64,000 nucleotides of DNA, from positions 146,603 through 210,602 of the forward strand of contig CAYQIV010000001.1 in NCBI GenBank assembly GCA_964417725.1, given 5' to 3'. The DNA comes from SHZI01 sp964417725. GTDB lineage: Bacteria; Pseudomonadota; Gammaproteobacteria; Steroidobacterales; GCA-2729495. The translations under genes and the position numbers were made by a program. Shown piece after piece: positions 27,326-35,932 of this stretch. Positions within the stretch are counted from its first letter, which is position 1. Each line of letters opens with the position of its first letter. A model generated the notes under the pieces. That model ran no database searches. It saw only the letters and a list, made by a program, of their open reading frames with translations, and had not been told where the DNA came from.

Positions 27326-28246
27326 ATGGAGCTTAAGCAACTCCGGTACTTCCTCGCAGTCGTCAAGACTGGCAGTTTCTACAAGGCAGCGGAGCAGATG
27401 AACGTCACGCAGCAGGCTATCAGCCGGAGCATGCAGCAGCTCGAGAAGGAATGTGGCGGCCGGCTGCTGGTCCGGAAGAAGGGTGATCGGCGCCTCGTAA
27501 GCCCGACCTATTTCGGTACGATGCTGATCCCAAAGGCCGAGCGCGCGATCGCCGATCTCGACGACTTTCGTATCGAACTCGAGCACCTTGGCGGTACGGG
27601 GCACCTGCTGGTAAGGCTGGGGGTAACACCCACGGTGGCGCGCACGCTGATGCCCCGCGTCATCCACACCTTTTGCGCTCGCCACGCGGAGAGCAGGGTC
27701 CAGATCGTACAGCAGCCCAACCACGTGATCGTCGAGCAACTCTCGAGCGGACTGTACGATTTTGCGATATGCGACCAACCGGAGGAAAAGCTGGCCCCGA
27801 ATCTCGTTGCGGAGGCCTTATATACCGACAGGAACGTATTCGTCGCCGACAAGGACCACCCGCTGGTAAAACGTGGCTCGCTCGCGCTCAAGGACCTGGA
27901 AGGCAGGCCGTGGGTGATGTTGGGGCCATTCTGCCGCCTGTGGAACGAGATCCGGGACCAGTATGTTGTCGAGGGCCTTTCTCCGCCGTGGTTCCAGCTC
28001 GAGACGAATTCCATCGAACTCGCGCTGCGTTACGTGGCGGAGCATGAATTTTTGTCGTTCCTGCCGCTGCGCCTGGTGCAGGACGACATCGCCAGCGGCC
28101 AGCTCATCCGGCTGCCGGTCCTGCAGCCCAAACCGCGCGAATGGCAGTGCCTGCTGGTCACCCGATCCGACCGTGACCTGAGTACTGTAGCCAGGGCATT
28201 CATCGACAGCGCGCGGGCTGCCGCCAAACAACTGGGTCCGCCCTGA
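27326..28246 (+). CDS. LysR-family transcriptional regulator
   Basis: A 306-residue regulator with the N-terminal winged HTH of the family (MELKQLRYFLAVVKTGSFYKAAEQMNV, then TQQAISRSMQQLEKE). A substrate-binding domain covers about residues 90-300. GGAGAGG precedes the ATG. It is divergent from the membrane protein/amine oxidase operon, the classical position for a LysR regulator of a neighbouring operon. The inducer cannot be predicted. Confidence 0.9.
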   Translation: MELKQLRYFLAVVKTGSFYKAAEQMNVTQQAISRSMQQLEKECGGRLLVRKKGDRRLVSPTYFGTMLIPKAERAIADLDDFRIELEHLGGTGHLLVRLGVTPTVARTLMPRVIHTFCARHAESRVQIVQQPNHVIVEQLSSGLYDFAICDQPEEKLAPNLVAEALYTDRNVFVADKDHPLVKRGSLALKDLEGRPWVMLGPFCRLWNEIRDQYVVEGLSPPWFQLETNSIELALRYVAEHEFLSFLPLRLVQDDIASGQLIRLPVLQPKPREWQCLLVTRSDRDLSTVARAFIDSARAAAKQLGPP

Positions 28247-28364
28247 ACCGCCTGCCAGAGTGCGTGGGCGACGACGACACACCTGGATTTACTCAATACA
28301 GCGCCAGTCTCACCATGCTGGAAATCCTGCCTCGCAAAGCCGGTCTGCGGGATTCCGCATTTTT

Positions 28365-28484
28365 TCACGGCCAGCGCTTCTTGCGAAAACCCTGCGGGAG
28401 GACGGTGGCGATGGCGACCATCACGCCAAGCAGCACGAAGTAGCTTGTGCCGGACTTGAGTTCGGGCATGTACTCGAAATTCAT
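28365..28484 (-). pseudogene. C-terminal remnant of a CorA-type transporter
   Basis: A 39-codon minus-strand frame starts MNFEYMPELKSG and ends in a hydrophobic helix plus FRKKRWP. This matches the last transmembrane segment and tail of CorA magnesium transporters, where GMNF precedes it. The rest of corA is absent; only the conserved MNF part of the GMNF motif remains. The 285 bases between this remnant and the gene at 28770 hold short degraded frames (for example RPEWPINVLIYVKP near 28640 on the minus strand) but no supportable gene. Confidence 0.55.
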
Positions 28485-28769
28485 GCATGCCGACCGCTGC
28501 CGTCAGCCTGACGGCGCGAGGATGGGTGCGACTCAGCGGCAGCAGTACGCTGGTCGCCGGGCGGGGGGCCTGCGGTCAACTCCACGGTAATCTCCGGCAG
28601 ACCTTGCCTGGGTTTGACGTATATCAGAACGTTGATCGGCCATTCCGGCCGCGCTCATCCCGGGGCTCCTGGCGATCCTCATCATCGGCATCGTGGGCAG
28701 CAGCGGGCTACCGAGAAACAGTGCGGTGTACCGAGGCCTCGTGTCAGGCGTCTCGCGGAACCAGGCTTT

Positions 28770-29663
28770 TCAGAGCGATGACGAACCGGCTCTTTCAGAG
28801 TCGCGCAGCGCCACGAGCATCTGCAGCAGCGTGGGCGCCGGCTGGCCGGTGATGCGCGCATGGTCACCCGGCACGTCGAAGGCCCCGTTGCGGATGCACT
28901 GGAAACACCCGGTCAGCATGTGCGCCACCTCATCGCCACGCTCCGGCATGAGGGCGCGAAAGCGGGCGATCATCACCTCGTCATCGACCGGCGCGTAGCG
29001 CACATCGAGGCCGAAGACCTCGCCGACGGCCGCGACGATTTCTGCCTGGGTGAAACACTCGCCGCCGACGTTGCACACCTGGCCGTCGTGGCGGGCATCG
29101 ACGGCCAGATGGGTCCATGCCCGCGCGATCCCGGCGATATCCATGTACGGTGCCCGTCCCTCGCCAGCGGGATTCGAGTACACCCCGCCGGCCGATGCTG
29201 CCGCGCGCACCTGGACGAGGTCGAGGTCGAGGTAGAGCGGGTTGCGCCCGATGCACCAGTCGAGCCCGCTGTCGCGCAGATCAGCCTCGGTCTGGCGGTT
29301 GACGCGCTGGGTCGGCGCGAACAGCGTCGCCGTTTCGCCGCCGTTGCCGATGATGCTGGTGTAAAGCAGACGACGCACCCCGGTACGGCGTGCCGCAGCG
29401 ATGACGCTCCGGTGCAGCGCGACCCGATCGGTCCCCACCCTGACCGGTGCCGAGATCATCAGCACGCAGTCGACGCCTTCGAAAGCCGCCGCCATGCCGT
29501 CGCCCGCCGCGTAATCGCCCTGCCGCACCTCGACGCCCGGCCACGACAGGCCGTCCGGGTCGCGCACCACGGCCACGACATTACCCGCGCCGGCACGGGC
29601 CGGCAGCCTGGAAAGGATGGCGCGGCCGAGTCGGCCAGCAGCGGCGGTGACGGCGATCTTCAT
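28770..29663 (-). CDS. NmrA-like NAD(P)-binding oxidoreductase
   Basis: A 297-residue atypical SDR of the NmrA/quinone oxidoreductase-2-like group. The N-terminal Rossmann motif reads MKIAVTAAAGRLGRAIL, with Ala replacing some of the usual Gly in TGATG. Later segments LLYTSIIGNGG and RNPLYLD fit the family. It has no catalytic Tyr-x3-Lys pair in the classical place. It lies upstream of the cytochrome gene on the same strand in map order, but about 80 bases after its stop, so co-transcription is possible. Substrate unknown; a quinone or an NADP-sensing role are both possible. Confidence 0.72.
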   Translation of the reverse strand: MKIAVTAAAGRLGRAILSRLPARAGAGNVVAVVRDPDGLSWPGVEVRQGDYAAGDGMAAAFEGVDCVLMISAPVRVGTDRVALHRSVIAAARRTGVRRLLYTSIIGNGGETATLFAPTQRVNRQTEADLRDSGLDWCIGRNPLYLDLDLVQVRAAASAGGVYSNPAGEGRAPYMDIAGIARAWTHLAVDARHDGQVCNVGGECFTQAEIVAAVGEVFGLDVRYAPVDDEVMIARFRALMPERGDEVAHMLTGCFQCIRNGAFDVPGDHARITGQPAPTLLQMLVALRDSERAGSSSL

Positions 29664-29741
29664 GCGGGCGCCTGTAACTGGCCAAGGCTGGCCGGCGATG
29701 ATATCAGCCGGTATTGCCCTTGACCGTACACCCCGTTTGGA

Positions 29742-31943
29742 TCATGGATCCTCTGCGCGCAGTGCGGTCACATAGCGTCTCAGCAACGCATGATCGCCCT
29801 GTGCAAGGGCCAGCGATGCGGCCAGTCGCAGTGTCGGCACGTTGCCCGGAAAGCGCTCGGCCGCCAAACGGGCAACAGCCAGCGCACGCCCCGACTGGCC
29901 GCCTTCATGCAGCGCCGTGGCGAGCGCTATCGCCACTGCCGGACTGCGTGGGTCCAGTTCGGCCGCTCGAGACAGCACCGCGATGGCGGCCTCACGCCGG
30001 CCGGCGCGCACCAGGCGCAGCCCATCGGCGTAATGCAGCATGGCCGATCCAGGGTGCCGCAACAGGCCCTCGCGCAGCAGCCGCACGCTTTCCGCCTCTC
30101 TGCCCTGCCGGCGCCTGACGTCGACGAGATTGATGCGCGCGGCAATGTGATCGGGCGCGATACGCAGGGCCCCGGTTAGCGAGGCCGCCGCATCATCCGT
30201 CTGGCCGACGGCAATCTGCAGGGCGGCGCGATCCAGCCATGCCTCGGGCCGATCGGCATCAAGCGCGTGCGCCTGTGCCAGTTCCCGGCGCGCCGCCGGC
30301 CACGCCGAAGAACTTTGCACCGCCCGACCCCCGGCCAGCAGGCGTGCCGCCTCGATGCGTACCGCACGGGTGGGATCGGCGAGCAAGGCCCATGCGTCCG
30401 GTATGTCATCGATCACATAGGGTGCAAGCGCGCGCAGCGCACCGAGCCTCACCAGCGGCGCCGGGTCGGCAAGCGATCGTCGTGCGACCGCCGCTGCCGA
30501 CGCCCCGGGGTAGGCTGCCAGGGTCTGCAGCGCCGTCGCCCGCACGATCGGCGCCTGTTCCTCATCCCCGGCGAGACGTACCAGCTTGCGCGTCGCACCG
30601 CGGCCGTAGCGCCGGCCCGCGATCAGGGCTTCGACCACCGCACTGCTCCGCCGGCCGACATCCTTGCCCATCGACACCAGTGCCGCGGCGGCCCAGGCCG
30701 CATCGCGGTCGACATGGCAGGCAGTACACGGGTCCGGCAGGCCGTGGCGCAGGGCAAGGTCCGGCCGCGGCACCTTGAAACCATGGTCATGCCGCACATC
30801 AATGCGCATGTAGGTGCGTGCCGGCATATGACAGCCGGTACAGCGGGCACCGGGGCTGCGGGGCGAATGGCCATGGTGTCGCGAGGCCGCAAACCGACCC
30901 GCGTCGTGGCAACGCAGGCAAAGCGCGTCGCCGCTGGCCCGCAGCATCAGGCCGTGCGGCTCATGGCAATCCGTGCAGGTGACGCCGGCTGCATGCATGC
31001 GGCTCTGCGTGAAGGCGCCATATTCAAAAACCTCGCCGAGGGTCTGCCCGTCGGGGTGGTAATCAGCGGGTTCGAGCAGTGTCGGCATGTAGTTGTCCAT
31101 GAAGGGGCTGCCCGGGCCAGCATCATCGCGGATCGCAACACGCCTCGAGTGGCATCGCGCGCAGGTCTCCAGTGCGGCGGTGTCGGCTGGAGGCCGAGGC
31201 CTGGCGCTGCCGGTTTGCGGATCGATCGACCAGTGACGCATTACCTGGGCCGGCCGCGGACCTGCGTAGACATGTCCATTTCCATCACTCGCCAACGGCC
31301 GCTCCTCATGGCAGGCCAGGCACCCCACGCCGGGCTCGGCATGGCGACTGTCGTAGCGACGCGTGGCCATGTCGTAACGCTTGCGATACCTGGTAACGTG
31401 GCAGGCTGCACACTGGTGGTTCCAGTTCTGTGCGGGCTCCCGCCAGTGCAGCTCCGAACCGGCCTCCGGCGGCGCGTCAGCATAAAGGTGGAACCAGTGC
31501 TGCCCGCCATCAGCTTCATCCCGCGTATCCCATGCCCACGGCAGCACCTGGCGCCGGCCTGTGCCGATGCCGACCACGTATTGCTGCAACGGCTCGACAC
31601 CGAGCGCATGCATCACTTCGAGCGTTGTCGGGTCGTGCCCCTGCTCACCATGCGTGATGAAGTACCGGTCCCCATGGCGCGTGAAGCGCGCAGTGTAGGC
31701 CCCCTGAACGACCAACACGTTGTTGAAGTCGCCGAGCACCGCACCGGCAACTGGCGGCTGCATGGCCTTTGCATGGTGTGAAACCCGCCAGCGCTCGACT
31801 GCCCCGGGATGACATGAACCGCAGCTCTGCGACGAGCCGTCACCGGCCGCACATGCGACAGACATGGCGCACAGCACGCCAGACACGATCGCCGGCAGCT
31901 GCGCCAGCAGCGCGCAGCCCCGCTGGCCGTCAATCGCCACCAC
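29742..31943 (-). CDS. Octaheme c-type cytochrome with HEAT and TPR-like C-terminus
   Basis: Exported multiheme cytochrome of about 733 residues. Eight CXXCH motifs are visible in order: CGSCH, CAACH, CLACH, CARCH, CTDCH, CLRCH, CTGCH and CTACH. An Ala-rich HEAT-like stretch follows, then TPR-like helices to the end. The long open frame reaches 32303, but the upstream part overlaps the DUF6285 gene in another frame. GTG at 31943 (or 31940), overlapping the DUF6285 stop, gives a plausible signal peptide ending near ACAA. It is the last gene of the SDR-APH-DUF6285 operon. Probable periplasmic electron transfer; partner unknown. Confidence 0.78.
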   Translation of the reverse strand: MVAIDGQRGCALLAQLPAIVSGVLCAMSVACAAGDGSSQSCGSCHPGAVERWRVSHHAKAMQPPVAGAVLGDFNNVLVVQGAYTARFTRHGDRYFITHGEQGHDPTTLEVMHALGVEPLQQYVVGIGTGRRQVLPWAWDTRDEADGGQHWFHLYADAPPEAGSELHWREPAQNWNHQCAACHVTRYRKRYDMATRRYDSRHAEPGVGCLACHEERPLASDGNGHVYAGPRPAQVMRHWSIDPQTGSARPRPPADTAALETCARCHSRRVAIRDDAGPGSPFMDNYMPTLLEPADYHPDGQTLGEVFEYGAFTQSRMHAAGVTCTDCHEPHGLMLRASGDALCLRCHDAGRFAASRHHGHSPRSPGARCTGCHMPARTYMRIDVRHDHGFKVPRPDLALRHGLPDPCTACHVDRDAAWAAAALVSMGKDVGRRSSAVVEALIAGRRYGRGATRKLVRLAGDEEQAPIVRATALQTLAAYPGASAAAVARRSLADPAPLVRLGALRALAPYVIDDIPDAWALLADPTRAVRIEAARLLAGGRAVQSSSAWPAARRELAQAHALDADRPEAWLDRAALQIAVGQTDDAAASLTGALRIAPDHIAARINLVDVRRRQGREAESVRLLREGLLRHPGSAMLHYADGLRLVRAGRREAAIAVLSRAAELDPRSPAVAIALATALHEGGQSGRALAVARLAAERFPGNVPTLRLAASLALAQGDHALLRRYVTALRAEDP

Positions 31944-32322
31944 GGCATTGCCGGTTGATGGCGCGCTCGCGGGCCGGGTACCGTGGGTTGTCGATCGCCA
32001 GTTTGGCCAGCGCATTGGCCCGCAGGTGGTCGATGAGCGCGGGGGTATCCGTCGCCAGAACTCCCGAGCGGATGCGCTCGCACAACAGGGCATTTGCCCG
32101 GTCAAGTTCGGTGTCCGTGCCGAGCAGCCGGAACAGGCGCAGCTGCTCATCAGCCCGCAGCGACTGCCCGAGTTCGTGTTCACGCGCCACCAGTTCGAGA
32201 ATGTGGGCAGCGATGCGGCGTTCATGGCGCCTGACATCATCGCCATCATCATCTGGCTGTCTTTGCAGAACCGCGTGCGCGGCCGCTTCGAGGCGCGAGA
32301 CATCGGGTGGATTGACGGGCAT
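31930..32322 (-). CDS. DUF6285-like protein
   Basis: A 130-residue cytosolic helical protein. The segment LRADEQLRLFRLLG, the CERIRSG stretch and the ending LRANALAKLAIDNPRY match the DUF6285 family, whose genes sit next to APH-like kinases and acyl-CoA dehydrogenases. ATG at 32322 overlaps the stop of the APH gene (ATGA). Function of the family is not known to me; the tight coupling to the kinase-like gene suggests they act together. Confidence 0.75.
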   Translation of the reverse strand: MPVNPPDVSRLEAAAHAVLQRQPDDDGDDVRRHERRIAAHILELVAREHELGQSLRADEQLRLFRLLGTDTELDRANALLCERIRSGVLATDTPALIDHLRANALAKLAIDNPRYPARERAINRQCRGGD

Positions 32323-33317
32323 CACTCGATCCCTTCGATGAGGTCCAGCAGGTCCAACTCGGTCTCGGAAACGCGCCGGCCGATGGCGGCCCGTTCCAGT
32401 GACGCCACCTCGCCGGTGATGAACTGGTGGCCGAACCACTGGCAGATCACACCCCACTTGAGGGTCCCCCAGACTTCCCAATAGCGCAGCCGCGCACGAT
32501 CGACGGTGCCGCCACCGGCCGCAGCATAGGCACTGCACAGCGCTTCACGCGTGCCGAAGCCACCCACCGGCTGCTCGATGCGGCCGAATCGCCATGCATT
32601 CACGCACATCCATGCCAGATCCTCGACCGGGTCACCGAGGTGCGCTGCTTCCCAGTCGAGCACCGCGACAAGCCCGTGTACGGGGTCGACGATCAGGTTA
32701 CCGTTACGGAAATCCCCATGCACGAGCCGGCGTCCGGTATCCGTCGGCATATGCTCCTTGAGCCAGCGAAAGGCCAGTTCGAAAACCGGCAGGCGCACCC
32801 CGAAGCTGTCGTGCGTATCACGCAGGTTGGCGTGCATGACGGCCGGTGACTCATCCGGCAGTGGCGGCAGGCCTGTGGTGTCCAGGTGATGAATGGCGGC
32901 CAGCGCCTGCGCACATTGCGCGGTCAGCAGGCGGCGCGCAGCGGCAAAATCCACATGGCGCGCAATGCGCTGACCAAGGGTTTCGCCGGCCACCCATGCC
33001 GATACAAACCCCTCTCCGAGTCCATCCTGCGGCTCGAAGACCAAATCGACGCGGGGCGTGCAGATCCCTGCATCGTGTGCATGACGCTGAACCAGCCCCT
33101 GGGTGCGCTTGTCGAGTGCGGCGGCAAACTGCCGATCACCCGCGAAGCGCTGGACGATCATTGGCATGGACATGCCGGAAGGGTCGACGAGGACAAAGCG
33201 CCAGGTTTCCGCCGATGCGCCGGCCGAGAGTCGCACCAGACCGTCGACCACGACCTGGCCACGGCCGCGGCTGCGATAGGCAGTCGCCAGGCGCACCGCC
33301 AGCACGGTGGCGTCCAT
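32322..33317 (-). CDS. APH-family small-molecule kinase-like protein
   Basis: A 331-residue protein of the aminoglycoside phosphotransferase/choline kinase fold. The catalytic loop reads LVHGDFRNGNLIVD (Asp as base, Asn for metal) and the metal motif VLDWEAAHLGDP. Members paired with DUF6285 and acyl-CoA dehydrogenases are common in lipid and steroid degraders and are not resistance enzymes; the related ACAD10/11 fusion phosphorylates hydroxyacyl-CoA. A kinase acting on a hydroxyacyl intermediate is therefore a reasonable inference here. It starts four bases before the end of the SDR gene region, in the same operon. Confidence 0.82.
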   Translation of the reverse strand: MDATVLAVRLATAYRSRGRGQVVVDGLVRLSAGASAETWRFVLVDPSGMSMPMIVQRFAGDRQFAAALDKRTQGLVQRHAHDAGICTPRVDLVFEPQDGLGEGFVSAWVAGETLGQRIARHVDFAAARRLLTAQCAQALAAIHHLDTTGLPPLPDESPAVMHANLRDTHDSFGVRLPVFELAFRWLKEHMPTDTGRRLVHGDFRNGNLIVDPVHGLVAVLDWEAAHLGDPVEDLAWMCVNAWRFGRIEQPVGGFGTREALCSAYAAAGGGTVDRARLRYWEVWGTLKWGVICQWFGHQFITGEVASLERAAIGRRVSETELDLLDLIEGIE

Positions 33318-33320
33318 CGC

Positions 33321-34103
33321 CTAGAGGCTGCTGTTCAGGTGGCCGCCATCGACCACCAGCAGACTGCCGGTCATGAAGCTGCCGGCATCGCCGGCGAGCA
33401 GCAGCAAGGGCCCATCGAGTTCATCCATCTCCCCTGGCCGACGCAACGGGATATGGCCGACAAGCTGTCTGCCTTCTGTGCTGTCGAGGAATGCCGTGGT
33501 GATGTCAGTGCGGAAATAGCCGGGTACCAGCGCGTTGACGCGGATGCCGTCGCGCGCCCATTCAAGCGCCAGAGCCCGCGTCAAGTGCAGCAGTCCGGCC
33601 TTGGAGGCCATGTAGGCGGCCACCGATTTCTGGGCCCTCAGACCGAGGATCGACGCCACGTTGATGATGCTCCCGGGGCGCCTCGCCGAGCGCAGCCGGG
33701 CGGCGAAGGCCCGGGCAGTGAAAAACGCGCCCCTGAGGTTGGTGTCGAGCACTGCATTCCAGTCGTCGTCGGTGATCTCGCTGGCGAAGGTCGGCCGGTT
33801 GACACCGGCGTTGTTGACCAGAATGGCCGGCATGCCCAGCGTCCCGACGACCTGGTCGAATGCGGCACTCACACTGCCCACGTCGCCCACGTCCATCGTG
33901 ATGCACACCACCCTGCGCCCTGTGCCGTCAAGCAGCCGCGCGGTTTCGGCGAGCCGGTCGGCGCGGCGCGCGCACAGGGCGACATCGGCACCGGCCCGTG
34001 CCAGCACCCCGGCAAAGCGGCGCCCCAGGCCGCTGCCCGCGCCGGTGACGACCGCAACCCGGCCATCCAGTCGAAACCGCTGCATGTCGACGTCATTGCG
34101 CAT
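33321..34103 (-). CDS. Short-chain dehydrogenase/reductase
   Basis: Classical SDR of about 260 residues. Cofactor motif TGAGSGLG is near residue 16, followed by NNAG and the catalytic Ser in NVASILG. The Tyr/Lys pair AAYMASKAG and a C-terminal VVDGG complete the pattern. ATG at 34103 is preceded by GGTGAG; GTG at 34112 is an alternative. First gene of the minus-strand operon SDR-APH-DUF6285-cytochrome, divergent from the gene at 34200, and thus under the same operator region (34166-34180). Probable hydroxyacyl-CoA or alcohol dehydrogenase. Confidence 0.85.
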   Translation of the reverse strand: MRNDVDMQRFRLDGRVAVVTGAGSGLGRRFAGVLARAGADVALCARRADRLAETARLLDGTGRRVVCITMDVGDVGSVSAAFDQVVGTLGMPAILVNNAGVNRPTFASEITDDDWNAVLDTNLRGAFFTARAFAARLRSARRPGSIINVASILGLRAQKSVAAYMASKAGLLHLTRALALEWARDGIRVNALVPGYFRTDITTAFLDSTEGRQLVGHIPLRRPGEMDELDGPLLLLAGDAGSFMTGSLLVVDGGHLNSSL

Positions 34104-34159
34104 GCTCACCACTCATCCCCCATGCAGGCGTTCTCTGGACTAGTAAACGGAACCTCGGC

Positions 34160-34180
34160 TAGTATGTCAATGTCATTGAC
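34160..34180 (+). promoter_or_regulatory. Promoter -10 plus 15-bp operator, site 1
   Basis: TAGTAT at 34160-34165 looks like a -10 box, with TGGACT about 18 bases upstream as a weak -35. Directly after it lies the perfect palindrome GTCAATGTCATTGAC (34166-34180), placed over the expected transcription start. A repressor bound here would block the plus-strand operon, and probably the divergent SDR operon. It also shows that the ATG at 34164 is not the real start of the next gene. Confidence 0.7.
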
Positions 34181-34199
34181 TATTTCGGCCACCACGGCC

Positions 34200-35138
34200 A
34201 TGGGGACAGCATTGCACGCCAACGCCGGTGGAGGTCGCGGTAGCCTGCGCTTCGACGGTCGCACGGTCATCGTCACTGGCGGGGGAACCGGCCTCGGGCG
34301 CGCCCATGCACACGAGTTCGCGCGTCGCGGCGCGTTTGTCATCGTCAACGACCCCGGCATGACGGTCGATGGCACAGCCAGCGGCGCGGCGGCCGCAGAT
34401 GTCGTCGTTGAGGAAATCCGGGCCGGTGGCGGCCAGGCCATGGCGAGCCGTGACTCGGTGATCGACGGCCACCGGATCGTCGAACTCGCCATGGACAACC
34501 GTGGCCGCATTGATGCACTGATCAACAACGCCGGCATCCTGCGCGACCGGCGCTTTGCCCGGATGAGCGACGATGATTGGCAGGCCGTCTGCGACGTGCA
34601 CCTCCTCGGCGCATGGCGAGTAACCCGTGCCGCATGGCCTCATCTGCTCGACAGCGGCCATGGCCGCGTCGTGTTCACGACATCTGCCGCAGGCCTGTAC
34701 GGCAATTTCGGCCAGGCCAACTACGCAGCGGCCAAGCTCGCCTTGGTCGGCCTGATGCAGACCCTTGCCCGCGAGGGCGCATCAAGGAAGCTCTTCTGCA
34801 ATGCCATCGCCCCTCTCGCCGCGACACGACTCAGTGCCGGGGTCATGCCCGATGAGGTCGCACAACGCCTGCAACCGGAATGCGTGGCGCCATTTGTCGC
34901 CGTACTGGCTCACGAGTCCTGCCATGAAAACGGCGCGGTGTTCGAGGTCGGCGCCGGCTGGGCTGCCAGATTACGCTGGCAGCGCAGCCCCGGCCTGCGT
35001 TTTGCTGGCCCCGCAGATGGCACGGCCGAGTACATCGCCGCCCACTGGGGCGAACTGACGGACTTCTCCACGGGCTGCGACTATCCCGCATCGGCGGAGG
35101 ACACACTGCGTGTTGCGCTCGCAGGTGGTGACCGGTGA
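34200..35138 (+). CDS. MFE-2-like SDR, probable (3R)-hydroxyacyl-CoA dehydrogenase
   Basis: SDR of 312 residues resembling the dehydrogenase part of peroxisomal multifunctional enzyme 2. Cofactor motif TGGGTGLGRAHA, then VNDPGMTVDGTASG, a signature loop of this group, and NNAGILRD follow. The catalytic segment is TTSAAGLYGNFGQANYAAAK. The long frame extends far upstream, and ATG 34164 lies over the promoter; ATG 34200, downstream of the operator, fits best although no strong ribosome site precedes it. First gene of a plus-strand operon that runs to 41263. Confidence 0.83.
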   Translation: MGTALHANAGGGRGSLRFDGRTVIVTGGGTGLGRAHAHEFARRGAFVIVNDPGMTVDGTASGAAAADVVVEEIRAGGGQAMASRDSVIDGHRIVELAMDNRGRIDALINNAGILRDRRFARMSDDDWQAVCDVHLLGAWRVTRAAWPHLLDSGHGRVVFTTSAAGLYGNFGQANYAAAKLALVGLMQTLAREGASRKLFCNAIAPLAATRLSAGVMPDEVAQRLQPECVAPFVAVLAHESCHENGAVFEVGAGWAARLRWQRSPGLRFAGPADGTAEYIAAHWGELTDFSTGCDYPASAEDTLRVALAGGDR

Positions 35139-35932
35139 GTGATGCGGGAAGCACCGTGGCCCTGCATGTCGATGGTGCCGTGGCCCTGCTGAGCCTCGAG
35201 CGCGCCTCGGCCCGGAACGCAATGAACCACCGGATGAGGATGGCGCTGCACACGGCCCTGGCCACCATCGATGCAGAGGAAAGCATACGTGCCGTGGTGC
35301 TGACCGGCAGCGGCCCGGTGTTCTGCGCCGGGGCGGACCTGCGCGAATCCGGCAGCGGCAGCGTGGAACGCGAACTGCTCGACGAGTATCGGCCCTGCTT
35401 CGAGCTGATCGCAACGATGGACAAGCCTGTGATCGCCGCGGTCGCCGGATCCGCCTCGGGTGTCGGCATGTCGCTTGCGCTGCACTGCGACCTGCTGCTC
35501 ATGGCTGAGGATGCCGTGCTCTCCGCTCCATTCATCGCCATGGGCCTGGTCCCCGACGGTGGTGCAGGCTGGATTCTGGTGCGCGAGCTCGGCTATCGGC
35601 GCGCCTTCGCACTGCTCCTCGACGGCGGGCAGATCCCTGCCCGACAGGCCCTGGCGCTCGGCCTGGCCAACGCGGTCATCGCAGCCGGCACGCTGCGCAC
35701 CGCTGCGCTGGCGATGGCCGGACGCCTCGCCAGCCTGCCGCGGGCCGGTGTGGCCGGTACCAAACGCATCATGCGAGGGGCGGTCCATGCAACCTTCGAC
35801 GAAACCTATGCGAAGGAGGCTGCCATGCAGGCGGACTGCGCGCAGGGCGAGTGGTTTCAGGCACGGCTGGCCGGGTTCCTCGGTCAGACGCCGCACCGCC
35901 CGTCACCCCCCGATTCACCCGGAGAACAATGA
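35135..35932 (+). CDS. Enoyl-CoA hydratase/isomerase family protein
   Basis: Crotonase-fold protein of 265 residues. The oxyanion-hole segment CAGADLRESG and the GSASGVGMSLALHCD helix are typical. The active-site region reads APFIAMGLVPDGGAGW, so the first catalytic Glu of true hydratases is absent and an Asp occupies the second position, as in PaaG-type isomerases. An isomerase rather than a hydratase is therefore likely. It overlaps the previous stop by four bases and the next start by ATGA. Confidence 0.82.
   Translation: MSDAGSTVALHVDGAVALLSLERASARNAMNHRMRMALHTALATIDAEESIRAVVLTGSGPVFCAGADLRESGSGSVERELLDEYRPCFELIATMDKPVIAAVAGSASGVGMSLALHCDLLLMAEDAVLSAPFIAMGLVPDGGAGWILVRELGYRRAFALLLDGGQIPARQALALGLANAVIAAGTLRTAALAMAGRLASLPRAGVAGTKRIMRGAVHATFDETYAKEAAMQADCAQGEWFQARLAGFLGQTPHRPSPPDSPGEQ

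Noticed and set aside
30267..31781. 504-codon plus-strand frame over the cytochrome gene
   Set aside because: Antisense to eight ordered CXXCH motifs; its own sequence has no family features.
31944..32303. N-terminal extension of the octaheme cytochrome
   Set aside because: Overlaps the DUF6285 gene in another frame and would place the signal peptide inside the protein.
32886..34199. Upstream extension of the MFE-2-like SDR frame
   Set aside because: Runs antisense through the APH and SDR genes and across the promoter-operator; the conserved protein begins after 34200.
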